In this document: positions 1 to 9,589 of the stretch, piece after piece
How positions within the stretch are numbered: the first letter of the stretch is position 1
Layout: each line of letters begins with the position of its first letter
NCBI GenBank assembly: GCA_001592805.2
Contig: CP051139.1
Location: 2,170,001 to 2,234,000, forward strand
Origin: Peltaster fructicola
Lineage: Eukaryota > Ascomycota > Dothideomycetes
DNA length: 64,000 nt
Direction: 5' to 3'
Made by a program: the position numbers and the translations under genes
The notes under the pieces: model-generated
The model's input: only the letters and a program-made list of their open reading frames with translations
Told to the model about the DNA's origin: nothing
Database searches by the model: none

Positions 1-2558
1 AGCAGGAACATAAGAGATCCCAGCTATCTGCGCCAGACAGAACGGCAATCAAAGGTTCAGTGAAGACGCAGAGTGACAAGGTGTTGCCATTTGAGAGCAA
101 GCACCAGAAGGCTATCCCAAAAGAGCAGAAGAAGCAGGCCACAGTTGCAAAGGCGATACCAGCGACTCCAGGAACGCATGCAGTGTCGAAGCCAACATGG
201 GCGTTGAATTCCAGGAAGGGTGGTCGATACGCTGACCGCGATCCTATCGTTCTGGGAGATGCCATTGTGACAGCAGTCGGGGACGAAATCAAGGTGCTCA
301 ACATCACTAACTCGTCCGTGGTAGCTACCCTGGCTGCACCTCCTGATACGAGAATTGTGTCGTTCGATGCAATCAGTACACCACAAGAGAACCTCATCCG
401 CATTCTGTACAGCAACGAGGTGCTCATCGATTGGGACTGGACGACAAACTCAAAGGATGAGTCGAAACTAGCAGTCACGAACGTCGACTTGTACAGACTA
501 GCACCAAAACCCGACGATCGTACTGCGAGCATCTACACGACGTGGGATAACAAGAGCTGTGCGATACTGCTGGACGGCATAGAGCTGCATAGTACAGTAC
601 ACCGCGTTGTTGATCTGAGAGTGCTATCTGGCGTCAGTGTCATTGCTGCTCTCTGTGAACGAGCAGTTCTCATTGGAAGAAAAGAATCGACAGACGAGTA
701 TACCTGGGTGGAGCTGCCATGGTCAAAGCGTGCAACTTGCTTCGACATCAGAGAGCGCCGTGGTTCAAAGACGAAGGACTTCAGTCTGGTAGTTGGTCTG
801 GAGGGTGGCATGATCGAGCTGCACAACAATGTCTCATCGCTATTCACAAAGGCTGAACTGCATACTCCTCAGCAACTACACTGGCATCGAAACACTGTGG
901 CAGCTGTCAAATTCTCACCAGATGGCAACTACATAATCTCAGGTGGATCAGAGACTGTACTAGTTATGTGGCAGCTCGCAACTGGTCATAAGTCATTCCT
1001 GCCGAACCTGACTTCGCCAATTGAGCGCATTGCCGTCAATGCTGCAGGCAACCGTTACAATCTACGACTGGGCGACAATTCTATTATGGTCCTCTCGACT
1101 ACAGAATTGAAGCCCGTGGCAAACTTTGCTGGTCTTCAGATGTCTACAACGCAACGCTGCACAGCGATACTTCATCCAAAGCAGCCCGACAGGTTGCTTC
1201 TTTCCGCAGCCGAAAGCCAGCGAGCTCGTTCGCGGGCTTTCTTGCAGACTTATGATATGGGATCCGACAAGCACGTCTCCAGGCAGGCGCTCACCAGAAA
1301 CAACGTCACCGATCTGAAGGATAGTCCCGAGCATATGCCGATTCTCCCTCCAGATGTCGAGCGTCTGGCTGTATCAAATGATGGGTCCTGGCTCGCCACG
1401 CTTGACACATGGACACCACCACATCGCGATCTGGTGTATCTGGCAACCGACGAACTCATGACAGACGAAGACAAGGCAGTAAGGACTGAAGTGCATCTCA
1501 AGATCTGGCGATGGAATGCACTCAGTAATGAATGGATGCTGAATAGCCGGATGGATCAGCCGCACTCGCACGGCTTCGTTCCTGCCAAAGTGTTCAAAAT
1601 CTTAAGTGACACCACCAAGCCTGGCTTCGTCACAGTCGGCGAAGACAGTGCTGTGAGGATTTGGCGACCGCGTAGAAAAACACGGGCTGGTCTGGTCTCC
1701 GAGACCGATGAAGAGATTGAATGGGTTTGCCGGAACACTATTGAGCTAGAGAAGGCCGAAGACAGGACCGACCTCGAGCACGAAGGAGACTCGCCTGTGA
1801 ACGCAGCGCTGAGCATTTCTGACGACGGCAGTCTACTGGCTGTGTGTGTGTTAAATGAAGAGCAGCAAGTCATTCATCTCATCGATATGGACACTGGAGA
1901 GGTCAGGTCAAGTCACGACAACATTGCAGCACCCGAGCTCATCGACATTGCTTTCATCGATCGCTATCTTGTTGCTCTGTCTCGACGAACGCTCAGAGTG
2001 TGGGATGTTGTCGCAGACAGGTTACACTACACCGTGAGAGTGCCGGTCTCTATGGCTTCACTGCTCGCGGTCAGCAGACAAGACAATGCGTTTGCAGTGG
2101 CTTCACCCGCTGTGGCTCTAGTACCTGGCGCCATTACCATCTATGGCGTGCAACCGGCCGAGCAACAGTGTCGGGTCAAGGTCGGGCAAGCTGTGAGTGC
2201 CATCTTGTCCCATCCTGCAGAGCGAGGATTCAAGGTCATCTTCGAAGACGCCTCCACCGCCACGCTATCATCGACATCATCGCTCTCGCCAGCACAGCAA
2301 TTAGCGTTGACGCAAACTCCAGCTCTTGAGGTTGTTTCCGCTGCAATGACGACCAGTGTGAAGCAACTGGTTGAGCCACAGACTGCGATCGTAAGCACAC
2401 TCGTAGAGTCTCAAGCCGAGGACGACCGATCTGTGGTACGACCAGAGCAGCTTGCCAAGATATTCGATGTTGGCACAAATGCTGCGGCGCTGCCGAGTGT
2501 ACGAGAGATGTTCCATGCTGTGGCAGGTCTGTTCGGAAGGAAGCCAAAGTTGATATAG
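1..2558 (+). CDS. NAN1: U3 snoRNP/SSU processome WD40 protein, UTP17/NAN1 (WDR75) family, 5'-truncated by the window
   Basis: The reading frame is open from the first in-frame codon (base 3) and has no ATG before base 60, so the gene begins left of the window and the N-terminus is missing. About 850 residues remain. Degenerate WD40 units run along the length; the clearest is around residues 290-330, with a KFSPDG strand and a VMWQL strand. The segment that follows (NLRLGDNSI, then TELKPVANFAGLQ) is typical of the Utp17/WDR75 family. Family members belong to the t-UTP/UTP-A subcomplex, which binds the 5' end of nascent pre-rRNA in the nucleolus and is needed for 18S rRNA processing. The C-terminus is alpha-helical and lacks clear repeats. 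It converges on TSR2, also a 40S biogenesis gene, with only 20 bases between the two stop codons. Confidence 0.85.
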   Translation, partial: QEHKRSQLSAPDRTAIKGSVKTQSDKVLPFESKHQKAIPKEQKKQATVAKAIPATPGTHAVSKPTWALNSRKGGRYADRDPIVLGDAIVTAVGDEIKVLNITNSSVVATLAAPPDTRIVSFDAISTPQENLIRILYSNEVLIDWDWTTNSKDESKLAVTNVDLYRLAPKPDDRTASIYTTWDNKSCAILLDGIELHSTVHRVVDLRVLSGVSVIAALCERAVLIGRKESTDEYTWVELPWSKRATCFDIRERRGSKTKDFSLVVGLEGGMIELHNNVSSLFTKAELHTPQQLHWHRNTVAAVKFSPDGNYIISGGSETVLVMWQLATGHKSFLPNLTSPIERIAVNAAGNRYNLRLGDNSIMVLSTTELKPVANFAGLQMSTTQRCTAILHPKQPDRLLLSAAESQRARSRAFLQTYDMGSDKHVSRQALTRNNVTDLKDSPEHMPILPPDVERLAVSNDGSWLATLDTWTPPHRDLVYLATDELMTDEDKAVRTEVHLKIWRWNALSNEWMLNSRMDQPHSHGFVPAKVFKILSDTTKPGFVTVGEDSAVRIWRPRRKTRAGLVSETDEEIEWVCRNTIELEKAEDRTDLEHEGDSPVNAALSISDDGSLLAVCVLNEEQQVIHLIDMDTGEVRSSHDNIAAPELIDIAFIDRYLVALSRRTLRVWDVVADRLHYTVRVPVSMASLLAVSRQDNAFAVASPAVALVPGAITIYGVQPAEQQCRVKVGQAVSAILSHPAERGFKVIFEDASTATLSSTSSLSPAQQLALTQTPALEVVSAAMTTSVKQLVEPQTAIVSTLVESQAEDDRSVVRPEQLAKIFDVGTNAAALPSVREMFHAVAGLFGRKPKLI

Positions 2559-2578
2559 CTTCGTTGCAATCAGCGACT

Positions 2579-3169
2579 TCACTTCTTCTTTCTTCCAACC
2601 ACCTTCGTGAAGCCGTCTTCATCGACCTCTGGCAAGACCTTCTCTTTCGGTTTCGCAGGTTCTAGTAGTGGTGGTGCACTCATATCCATGTCTCCATCGT
2701 CATCGAGGCCATCCCACTCTTCGTCGTCTACCTCATCCTCTCGCTCTTCAATCTGCACATCAGTTTTCATCTTGCCCTTGCTCCTCCACCTTCGCTCAAG
2801 CTCTTGTGCAGCACTGAGATCCTGTTCGGCTAGTGTCTTCTTCAAGCCAATGATCGACCTTGCTACTTCCACTTCGCTCTCGTCCTCGACATTGATGTCA
2901 AACTCGTCCTGCAGAATCTGTATCAAGAAGATCTCCAGATCGTCTTGGTCCGTATCTGGTCGAGTCGTGAAAAGCTCAGAGACGGCGCCTGCAAACCAGT
3001 CTTTCTTGTCTGAAGAATCAGGTCCACCCCACCCGTTGGCGACTGCGATATGGAGTACTGGCCACAACGACAGTGCATACCAGATGCCATTGTCGAATGC
3101 ACTCTGTAGCGCCTGCTCGTTAGGCGGCAAAGCAACGCCGCCGCCAGGCAAAGGCTGTTCGGAGCTCAT
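2579..3169 (-). CDS. TSR2: Pre-rRNA-processing protein TSR2
   Basis: Single-exon gene of 196 residues, the usual size for fungal Tsr2. The N-terminal half (about residues 20-120) is the helical Tsr2 domain, with the signature NGWGG in the first third. The C-terminal half is acidic (DDEEWDGLDDDGDMDM) and ends in a conserved-looking DEDGFTKVVGRKKK tail. Tsr2 is the escortin that releases and protects Rps26 and is needed for cytoplasmic 20S-to-18S rRNA maturation. The acidic stretch would suit binding of the basic ribosomal protein. The ATG at 3169 starts directly before the conserved domain, and no intron is needed. Its neighbour on the opposite strand is UTP17, so both convergent genes serve small-subunit synthesis. 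Confidence 0.9.
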   Translation of the reverse strand: MSSEQPLPGGGVALPPNEQALQSAFDNGIWYALSLWPVLHIAVANGWGGPDSSDKKDWFAGAVSELFTTRPDTDQDDLEIFLIQILQDEFDINVEDESEVEVARSIIGLKKTLAEQDLSAAQELERRWRSKGKMKTDVQIEEREDEVDDEEWDGLDDDGDMDMSAPPLLEPAKPKEKVLPEVDEDGFTKVVGRKKK

Positions 3170-3976
3170 ATTGCTTGCGGCTATGCTCGTGCTGTGAATA
3201 GCTGTGTGGGGTTATAGGTGCAGAGGCGCGTTGGTGTTGGTGACAGGCCAAGGAAGTGAGCTCGTACAAGCCGAGCGCTTGCTCAACTATGATATGAGCT
3301 TTAGTGCGTCTATACTTGCGAGTACCAAGTGTTGTGATAGAGTGACGACACACTTTAGTCGATCTTCAAGGCATAAAATTGTTCGCATGACAAAATAATC
3401 GTCCCGACCATGCACGCCAAGAGCGGCCACTATCTCACTCGCTTAGGCGTGCTTGTTTGAGCCGCAGTCCCACATGAGCTCTGACTGGTTAAGAACTAGT
3501 AGTAGATAATTGAGCTCGTTGCGCCTCCTGAGCCCCATGGATTCGAAGGAACAGGTACCATTTCCCCTGCGAGCCGTATGACAATCAACGGGCCGCATAA
3601 CTGAGATGCCTGCAACTTTCTTTCTTTCCACCACCGACGATCACTCACTGCCGCGCTACATGACTGACCACCGTCCCTTTGGCTTGGAATATTACTCGTA
3701 TCCAGCGCAGCTGTCCGTTTGACATTTCACTCGTCATCCGCTACCGAACTCCCGGGCGTTGGCTTAGGATCATTTCTACAAGGGACACATCCATTGGCAT
3801 CGTCTGGAGAACACTACACGAGCCCTCCTCTCTTTACTTTATACAGCACTGTGCTACTATGTTGGCACTCTAACAGGTCTCGCAGACACCGCGCAGTAAA
3901 GGACAGCAGTATTGGCTTGCAGTCTTAATCGCGGAGCACTGGGTCTGACGAGAGCACATTGTGACACCAGCAAACA
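3170..3976. other. Intergenic region between TSR2 and the hydrolase gene
   Basis: About 0.8 kb between divergent starts, so it should hold both promoters. Only short, unconvincing open frames occur. I see no RNA gene, repeat or conserved motif. Confidence 0.5.
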
Positions 3977-6900
3977 ATGCCAATCACTACTGTAGGAATC
4001 GTCTCCGCAGTCACCCCGAGCGTCATTGAGACATATGTCTCTCATTACCTGAACCGTGGGCAGCTCCGCCAGAAGCCCACAGCTCACATCTCCTACCACG
4101 AAGGTCTGCGACTCGTTCGACAATTTCTCGACTATGCCTCGAAACATGCTGTCGAAGACCTACAAGCGTTCACGGCGCAATGGGTGCCAGCTCCGACCTG
4201 GGTGAAGATTGAGAACGTGGAGATTGGCAAACAGCATCTCAATCATGCTGCTAGACTTGTACAAGATCAGCTGGGTCCGAAGGGCATTGAACAGGTTGGC
4301 GGAGAGTCGTGGTGGCAATGGCGTAGAGCTGGAACACCTCTCCGCGCGGAGTGGATTGAGATGAAGAAGGACATCGCAGAGCGCAAGCATTCTGGCGGCA
4401 AGCTAGACCGTGTGATGCTCTATGTGCACGGCGGTGCATACTACTTCGGATCAGTCGACGAACATCGATATCAGATTCAACGACACGCTCGAAAATTGAA
4501 GACGAGGGTGCTTGCTCCGCGGTATCGTCTGGCACCACAGTTTCCGTTTCCTTGCGGTCTGCAAGACGCCATAGCATCCTATCTCTTCCTACTGGAAACG
4601 ATGAAACCCTCACAGATCCTTGTCGCCGGAGACTCTGCCGGAGGCGGCATGGTACTGAGCATGCTGGTCATCCTGCGAGACCAGGCGATTCCTTTGCCAG
4701 CAGGTGCTATGCTACTGTCTCCATGGGTGGATCTTACACATTCCTTCCCGTCAGTGGCTGGCGATGGGATAGGCGACTACATTCCCTCACACGGGTTTCA
4801 TCACAAGCCTTCGCTAGTATGGCCACCTCCAAATGCTGAAGATCTCGAAGCTCTGAATGACGAGCTGGCTCAACTGAAGTCGAAGCAGGGAGGCATGGTT
4901 GAGAAGCCAAACACTAGGCCAAGCGAGAGTACAAATCTGAGTATCATGATTGATGGCCAAACCATCGAGCTCAAAGACCAGATTCAAATGTACGCTACGA
5001 ATGCTCTCCTGGCGCATCCGCTTGTGTCGCCTGTGCAACAGCCGACGCTCGGTGGCCTACCGCCTCTGTTGATCCAGGTCGGTGGCGCAGAGCTACTACA
5101 TGATGAGCAGGTGTATCTTGCGCACAAAGCTGCTGATCCTCAGAGGTACAGGCCGTCTGACGCGGTAATGGCTCAGTATGGGCTGAACAAGGACGACTTC
5201 ACGAGATATGATCCTACATATGTCCAACTGCAGGTCTGGGACGACCTCTGCCACGTACCGCATACATTGTCGTTCACCCGACCAGCAAAGTACATGTTTC
5301 GATCGGTAGCACAGTTTGGCGCTTGGGCACTGGCGCACGCTCAGAAGAAGGACGTTGAGATCGAAGACGACGCCAATTCAGTCATAAGTTCTGGAGCGGA
5401 CACTGACCTCGATGCTGACGACGCAGCTTCCTCGACTGTCGATCTTTCGAAATCGAAGAAACGACCGAAAACCGCAACGCAAGACCCGGCGAAGCCTCGA
5501 AAGCGTCCCACTGGGGCCGTTGGCCGCGCAGGTGATCCTTTGCCTTCCTTCAAGGACCATATGATTCGACAAAGAGTTGACAGACATGGCATAACATACC
5601 CTCTCACACCGGCTGCTGAAATGGCCTGCCTTCGATTAGAGCCTAGCAGTATCGGAGCCATCAAACCTGGACCTGTGAGGAAATGGCTAGCAAAGAAGAA
5701 AGAGATGGACAGCAGATTCGCAAATGAGAAGAAAAAGGTACAGAGAAAGCGTGTGAAGGAGATGGCCCAAGGGTACGAGTCTTTCACAAGCGGCGACGTA
5801 CCACCACCGACAGCACTTGCTGGAAGGCGTCGACAAGACATGCCAGTTGAAAAGCGTGCCAAGAAGTCCTGGGCTCTTGCGTTGTGGTCTGGCTGGGGCT
5901 CGCATCACGATGAGGAGACGATTGAACGTGCTGAGAACGCAGAGCAATATGACTTGGAGTCGTCTAGTCGACCAGCGACAGCGACAGCGACGAAGACAGT
6001 CACTGCTCGGGAGGATCTGCTATCACCCAAGTCTGATGGGAGAGATCTGCCCCGATCGTCTAGTAACTCTATGCTTTCTGTGCCACGATCCGAGAACCAT
6101 GAAGGTCGACCGCGTAGTCCGTTCCGGAAGGTCTCAGATACTGGACAAGCAGATGAACCAGTCCGCCCAGCTGCCCACACACCAAGCAGTAAGCGCATTA
6201 TGGTCAGTCCTTTGGTCACTTCAGACGAGTTTTCATCTGCTCCAGAAATGTCGACAATCTCCCCGGACAGCACGAAGGTAGACGGCAGCGAGAACACCTT
6301 CACAACGCCAACCAGCAGCAGACCGCATAATAATGTGTCAGCATACCCTTTCAAGCTCAGGAGTCCAATGTCAGGGGCTGCTAGCACTGCAACCCTAGAT
6401 GATGCAAGCTCTGTTCAAGACAGAGACACTCCAAGATCCACGCCTGCACCTAGCGTAGCTCCAGCTGAGAGTCTACTTGCTGAGAAGGAAGTCGTTGTGC
6501 CCTACTATGAAAAGGAAGTCGTTGCTGTCACAGCGCCATATCCGCAGGCCAGCGAATTACCAGACTCTAGCAGACCTATGGCATCTCAAGCATCACTCCT
6601 CAATACGAGGACTTCGCCTGAGACTTACAGTCCTACACTCAAGACTAACGCGAGTACAGCATCATTAGGCACATCATCTCCAGTGGAGACCTACAGACCA
6701 CAGGAGAATCGACCACGAAATCCAGCTTTCGACCAGACTGGAGCTGCTAGCACCAAGTTCAGTAGCGTCGACACACAACCAACGATGGGACCACCCAAGC
6801 CTGTTGGATCTACATACAACCCTCGAGATCTGCGTAATGCTATGATCAACCGATCGGCGGTAGAGAGCGCTAGGCACGCGCAGAATGCTATGCACATGCA

Positions 6901-7612
6901 GAGTGCCGTGCCTACCCAGAATGCTATTAACGCACAGAGTGCTGAACCTCGTCCTTCTACTTCTGCGTCACGACAGCCGACCTTGCCACCATTGTCGCCA
7001 ACTGGCTACATTGCCCCTGTAGAGCTTCCAGTATCACAGCCTGGATCTACCATACAGGATCTTCATAGGAGACCTTCTGCTGTGACGCTCAACCCAGAGA
7101 GTGAGCCTGTAGAGCTCTCTACAGTCAAGCAGACACGAACATCTATGCTTCCACCACCTCGCACTGAGCCTCCACCGACACCAACGCTTGAGCTGTCGGC
7201 AGTCAAGCAGACCAGGAACTCGATCTTGCCAGATCCAAGAATCAGACCACGTCACCGTCCGGAGTCGCCAACTTTGAGACCGTCAACAATGGGATCAAAC
7301 GACAGTGGAAGTGCTTCATCAAGTAATGAAGCTCAAGAGACAGCGATACGGCATAATGTCGTGATACCCGTGGTTGAACAGCGTCGACCTGCTCCAATCA
7401 AAGCACCCACCAAGCTACTTGATGATGATGTTCCACCCACGCCGCCTCCAAAGGATGCACAATTCGTGAGGTCGCCACCGCGAACCAATGGTATCACTGC
7501 TGCTCCTGGCCATCAGAGAATTGGTAGCAAACCACCTGTTCTTGGCGAAGTGAGTCTTGGGTCAGGCTTGGGCTTTCCTGAGAAGATGAATGGCACAGGT
7601 GGAAGCTCGTAG
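3977..7612 (+). CDS. Alpha/beta hydrolase of the hormone-sensitive-lipase (fold-3) family with a long disordered C-terminal tail
   Basis: A single exon encodes 1211 residues. The first 450 or so form an HSL-type esterase: the oxyanion motif HGGAYYFGS begins near residue 151, and the nucleophile elbow GDSAGG places the catalytic serine at residue 220. A late VGGAELLHDE segment stands where the family has its acidic residue, with glutamate rather than the common aspartate. The motif CHVPHTLSF supplies the histidine. From about residue 460 the protein becomes low-complexity and rich in Ser, Pro, Thr and Lys/Arg, with a basic patch near 560-600 and proline-rich motifs at the end (PPTPPPKD). The substrate is unknown; an ester or acetyl hydrolase is likely from the fold. 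No signal peptide is visible, so it is probably intracellular. The size and long tail are far beyond the usual 300-400 residues of the family. Confidence 0.8.
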   Translation: MPITTVGIVSAVTPSVIETYVSHYLNRGQLRQKPTAHISYHEGLRLVRQFLDYASKHAVEDLQAFTAQWVPAPTWVKIENVEIGKQHLNHAARLVQDQLGPKGIEQVGGESWWQWRRAGTPLRAEWIEMKKDIAERKHSGGKLDRVMLYVHGGAYYFGSVDEHRYQIQRHARKLKTRVLAPRYRLAPQFPFPCGLQDAIASYLFLLETMKPSQILVAGDSAGGGMVLSMLVILRDQAIPLPAGAMLLSPWVDLTHSFPSVAGDGIGDYIPSHGFHHKPSLVWPPPNAEDLEALNDELAQLKSKQGGMVEKPNTRPSESTNLSIMIDGQTIELKDQIQMYATNALLAHPLVSPVQQPTLGGLPPLLIQVGGAELLHDEQVYLAHKAADPQRYRPSDAVMAQYGLNKDDFTRYDPTYVQLQVWDDLCHVPHTLSFTRPAKYMFRSVAQFGAWALAHAQKKDVEIEDDANSVISSGADTDLDADDAASSTVDLSKSKKRPKTATQDPAKPRKRPTGAVGRAGDPLPSFKDHMIRQRVDRHGITYPLTPAAEMACLRLEPSSIGAIKPGPVRKWLAKKKEMDSRFANEKKKVQRKRVKEMAQGYESFTSGDVPPPTALAGRRRQDMPVEKRAKKSWALALWSGWGSHHDEETIERAENAEQYDLESSSRPATATATKTVTAREDLLSPKSDGRDLPRSSSNSMLSVPRSENHEGRPRSPFRKVSDTGQADEPVRPAAHTPSSKRIMVSPLVTSDEFSSAPEMSTISPDSTKVDGSENTFTTPTSSRPHNNVSAYPFKLRSPMSGAASTATLDDASSVQDRDTPRSTPAPSVAPAESLLAEKEVVVPYYEKEVVAVTAPYPQASELPDSSRPMASQASLLNTRTSPETYSPTLKTNASTASLGTSSPVETYRPQENRPRNPAFDQTGAASTKFSSVDTQPTMGPPKPVGSTYNPRDLRNAMINRSAVESARHAQNAMHMQSAVPTQNAINAQSAEPRPSTSASRQPTLPPLSPTGYIAPVELPVSQPGSTIQDLHRRPSAVTLNPESEPVELSTVKQTRTSMLPPPRTEPPPTPTLELSAVKQTRNSILPDPRIRPRHRPESPTLRPSTMGSNDSGSASSSNEAQETAIRHNVVIPVVEQRRPAPIKAPTKLLDDDVPPTPPPKDAQFVRSPPRTNGITAAPGHQRIGSKPPVLGEVSLGSGLGFPEKMNGTGGSS

Positions 7613-7809
7613 GAAATCGATACCATAGATGTATATACTTACCAAAGGCACGTAACCCTCATATGTATGAATTAACCATGTTGTGTCTAAGACAAGATGG
7701 TAGTCCAAGCAGCGCGCCAAGCTATGTAAGCAACGTCTCTAGTTTGACATACTTTACCACGTTCGACAACAAGCGAGGAACTCGCTTCTACACATTCTCT
7801 GAATGCAAT

Positions 7810-9589
7810 ATGCGAGGTGCAGGAGTACTCCTCTGCTTGGAGTACGCAGCACTTGCCGTTGCTGCTGCTGAGAATGGACGGCCGCGTGGTGTAGCACCTG
7901 AATGTATCAAGGACTCGAGCTCTTCTTGAAGAACTACAGCTAACGTTGCCCAACAGTTGCAAAGTTCTACAAAGACTCTTCCGCCTTTGCTTGTATTTCC
8001 AATCCCTCGATCAGCATACTGTTTTCACGAGTCAACGACGACTACTGCGATTGTCCAGATGGGTCAGACGAACCTGGAACAGCAGCATGTGCACATCTGT
8101 CACCGTTGTCACCACAGACGCCGGCAAACACAGTGAAAGGCACAGTCAATTCTTCCCTAGCACTGCCTGGTTTCTACTGTAAGAACAAAGGCCATATACC
8201 GTCTTATGTGCCGTTCACCAACGTCAATGACGGCGTCTGCGATTACGATCTGTGCTGCGATGGGAGCGAGGAGTTCGGCAACGTTGGCGGCGTAGTCTGC
8301 CCAGACAAGTGTAAGGAGATCGGCAAGGAATGGCGCAAGGCAGATGAGACGAGACAGAAGAGTCTCGGTACTGCAATGCGAAAACGTAAAGAGCTGGTCT
8401 TAGAGGCACAACGTCTGAGGAAAGAGGTCGAGGATGCTGTTAAGGACATGCAAAGTATTGCGCAAGGCCTTGAGGTCAAGGTTCGAGCGGCAGAGATTGA
8501 GCTTGCAGAGGTGGAAAGGAAGGAGAAGGGTAAGCTCGTTCGCAAGGAGTCTGCGAAGAAGGGCAAGATTGGCGTCCTGACAAGTTTGGCGAAACAGAGG
8601 ATCAACGAGCTGAAGGATAACCTCAAGCGTGTGCAGACGCAGAGAGATAGCAGCAATGGCCGACTACAGGAGCTCGAGGCTCTTCTCAAGACATTCAAGG
8701 AGGAGTACAATCCCAACTTCAACGACGAAGGTGTGAAGCGAGCTGTGCGAGCTTGGGACGACTATGCGGCTCGAGACAAACCCGCAGACTTCAACACGGC
8801 CGAGGATCGTGATGTCGAGACGATGCTCAAGCCTGACGAGGAGAACGGGCTCAACTGGGCAGAATTCGACGATGATGAGGACGAGATGGCTGTTTGTGGG
8901 TGTGCCATATTCATCTGTGAGACAATTACTGACACAACCTAGTGTACCAGTTCGAGAACTATCTGCCACCCTCATTGCGGGCCTGGCTTGACCAGAAGCT
9001 CCGCGATCTACGAGTGGCGCTCATCGACAACGGCATTATCGCAGCTAGCTCGTCTAGCAGCACTGAGAGCAAGAGTGTCACAGATGCTCGCTCACGTCTT
9101 GAGGGCATACGACGAGATCTCGAGGACAACCAGAACAAGGTCAAGTCACACAAGGAAGACCTCGAGAAGGACTTTGGTGCAGACGACATCTTCAGAGCGC
9201 TCAAGGGGAAGTGCGTGGAGAAGGACAGCGGTGAGTACACGTATGAAGTGTGCTTCCTGGACAAGACGACTCAGAAGTCCAAGAAGGGAGGCAGTCAGAC
9301 GAATATGGGCAATTATGTCAGGATGGAGACGATCACGGTCGACGATGAGCTACCTGCTAATGGTAAAGGACTTGGGAGTGGTCAGAGGATCGCTCTCAAG
9401 TACGAGAACGGACAACACTGCTGGAATGGTCCAAATAGAAGCACGCTGGTTGTGCTAGCCTGCAGTGAGGAGAATGAGGTCTGGAAGATTGTTGAGGAGG
9501 AGAAGTGTGTCTACAGGATGGAGGTAGGTACACCTGCAGTCTGTGAGGCCAGTAGTCAACCTCAGGCTCAGTCAAAAGATGAGCTGTGA
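7810..9589 (+). CDS. GTB1: Glucosidase II regulatory (beta) subunit, ER lumen
   Basis: I join three exons: 7810-7903, 7957-8895 and 8943-9589, giving 559 residues. Both introns (53 and 47 bases) have usable branch points and the phases agree. The protein opens with a short hydrophobic signal peptide and the family motif RPRGVAPEFAKFYKD. Two cysteine-rich LDL-receptor-like repeats follow (DDYCDCPDGSDEPG, then NDGVCDYDLCCDGSEE). Next come a charged coiled coil (about residues 170-270), an acidic stretch and a C-terminal mannose-6-phosphate-receptor-homology domain with the usual cysteines (YEVCF, CWNG, LACSEENEVW). It ends in KDEL, an ER-retrieval signal. With the catalytic alpha subunit it trims the two inner glucoses from N-glycans; the lectin domain helps recognise mannose. 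The first donor after PE fits the family sequence exactly, which decides the start. Confidence 0.92.

Noticed and set aside
2607-3197. Plus-strand frame of 196 codons opposite TSR2
   Set aside because: It is Ser-rich antisense shadow of the acidic TSR2 gene; TSR2 has clear family motifs.
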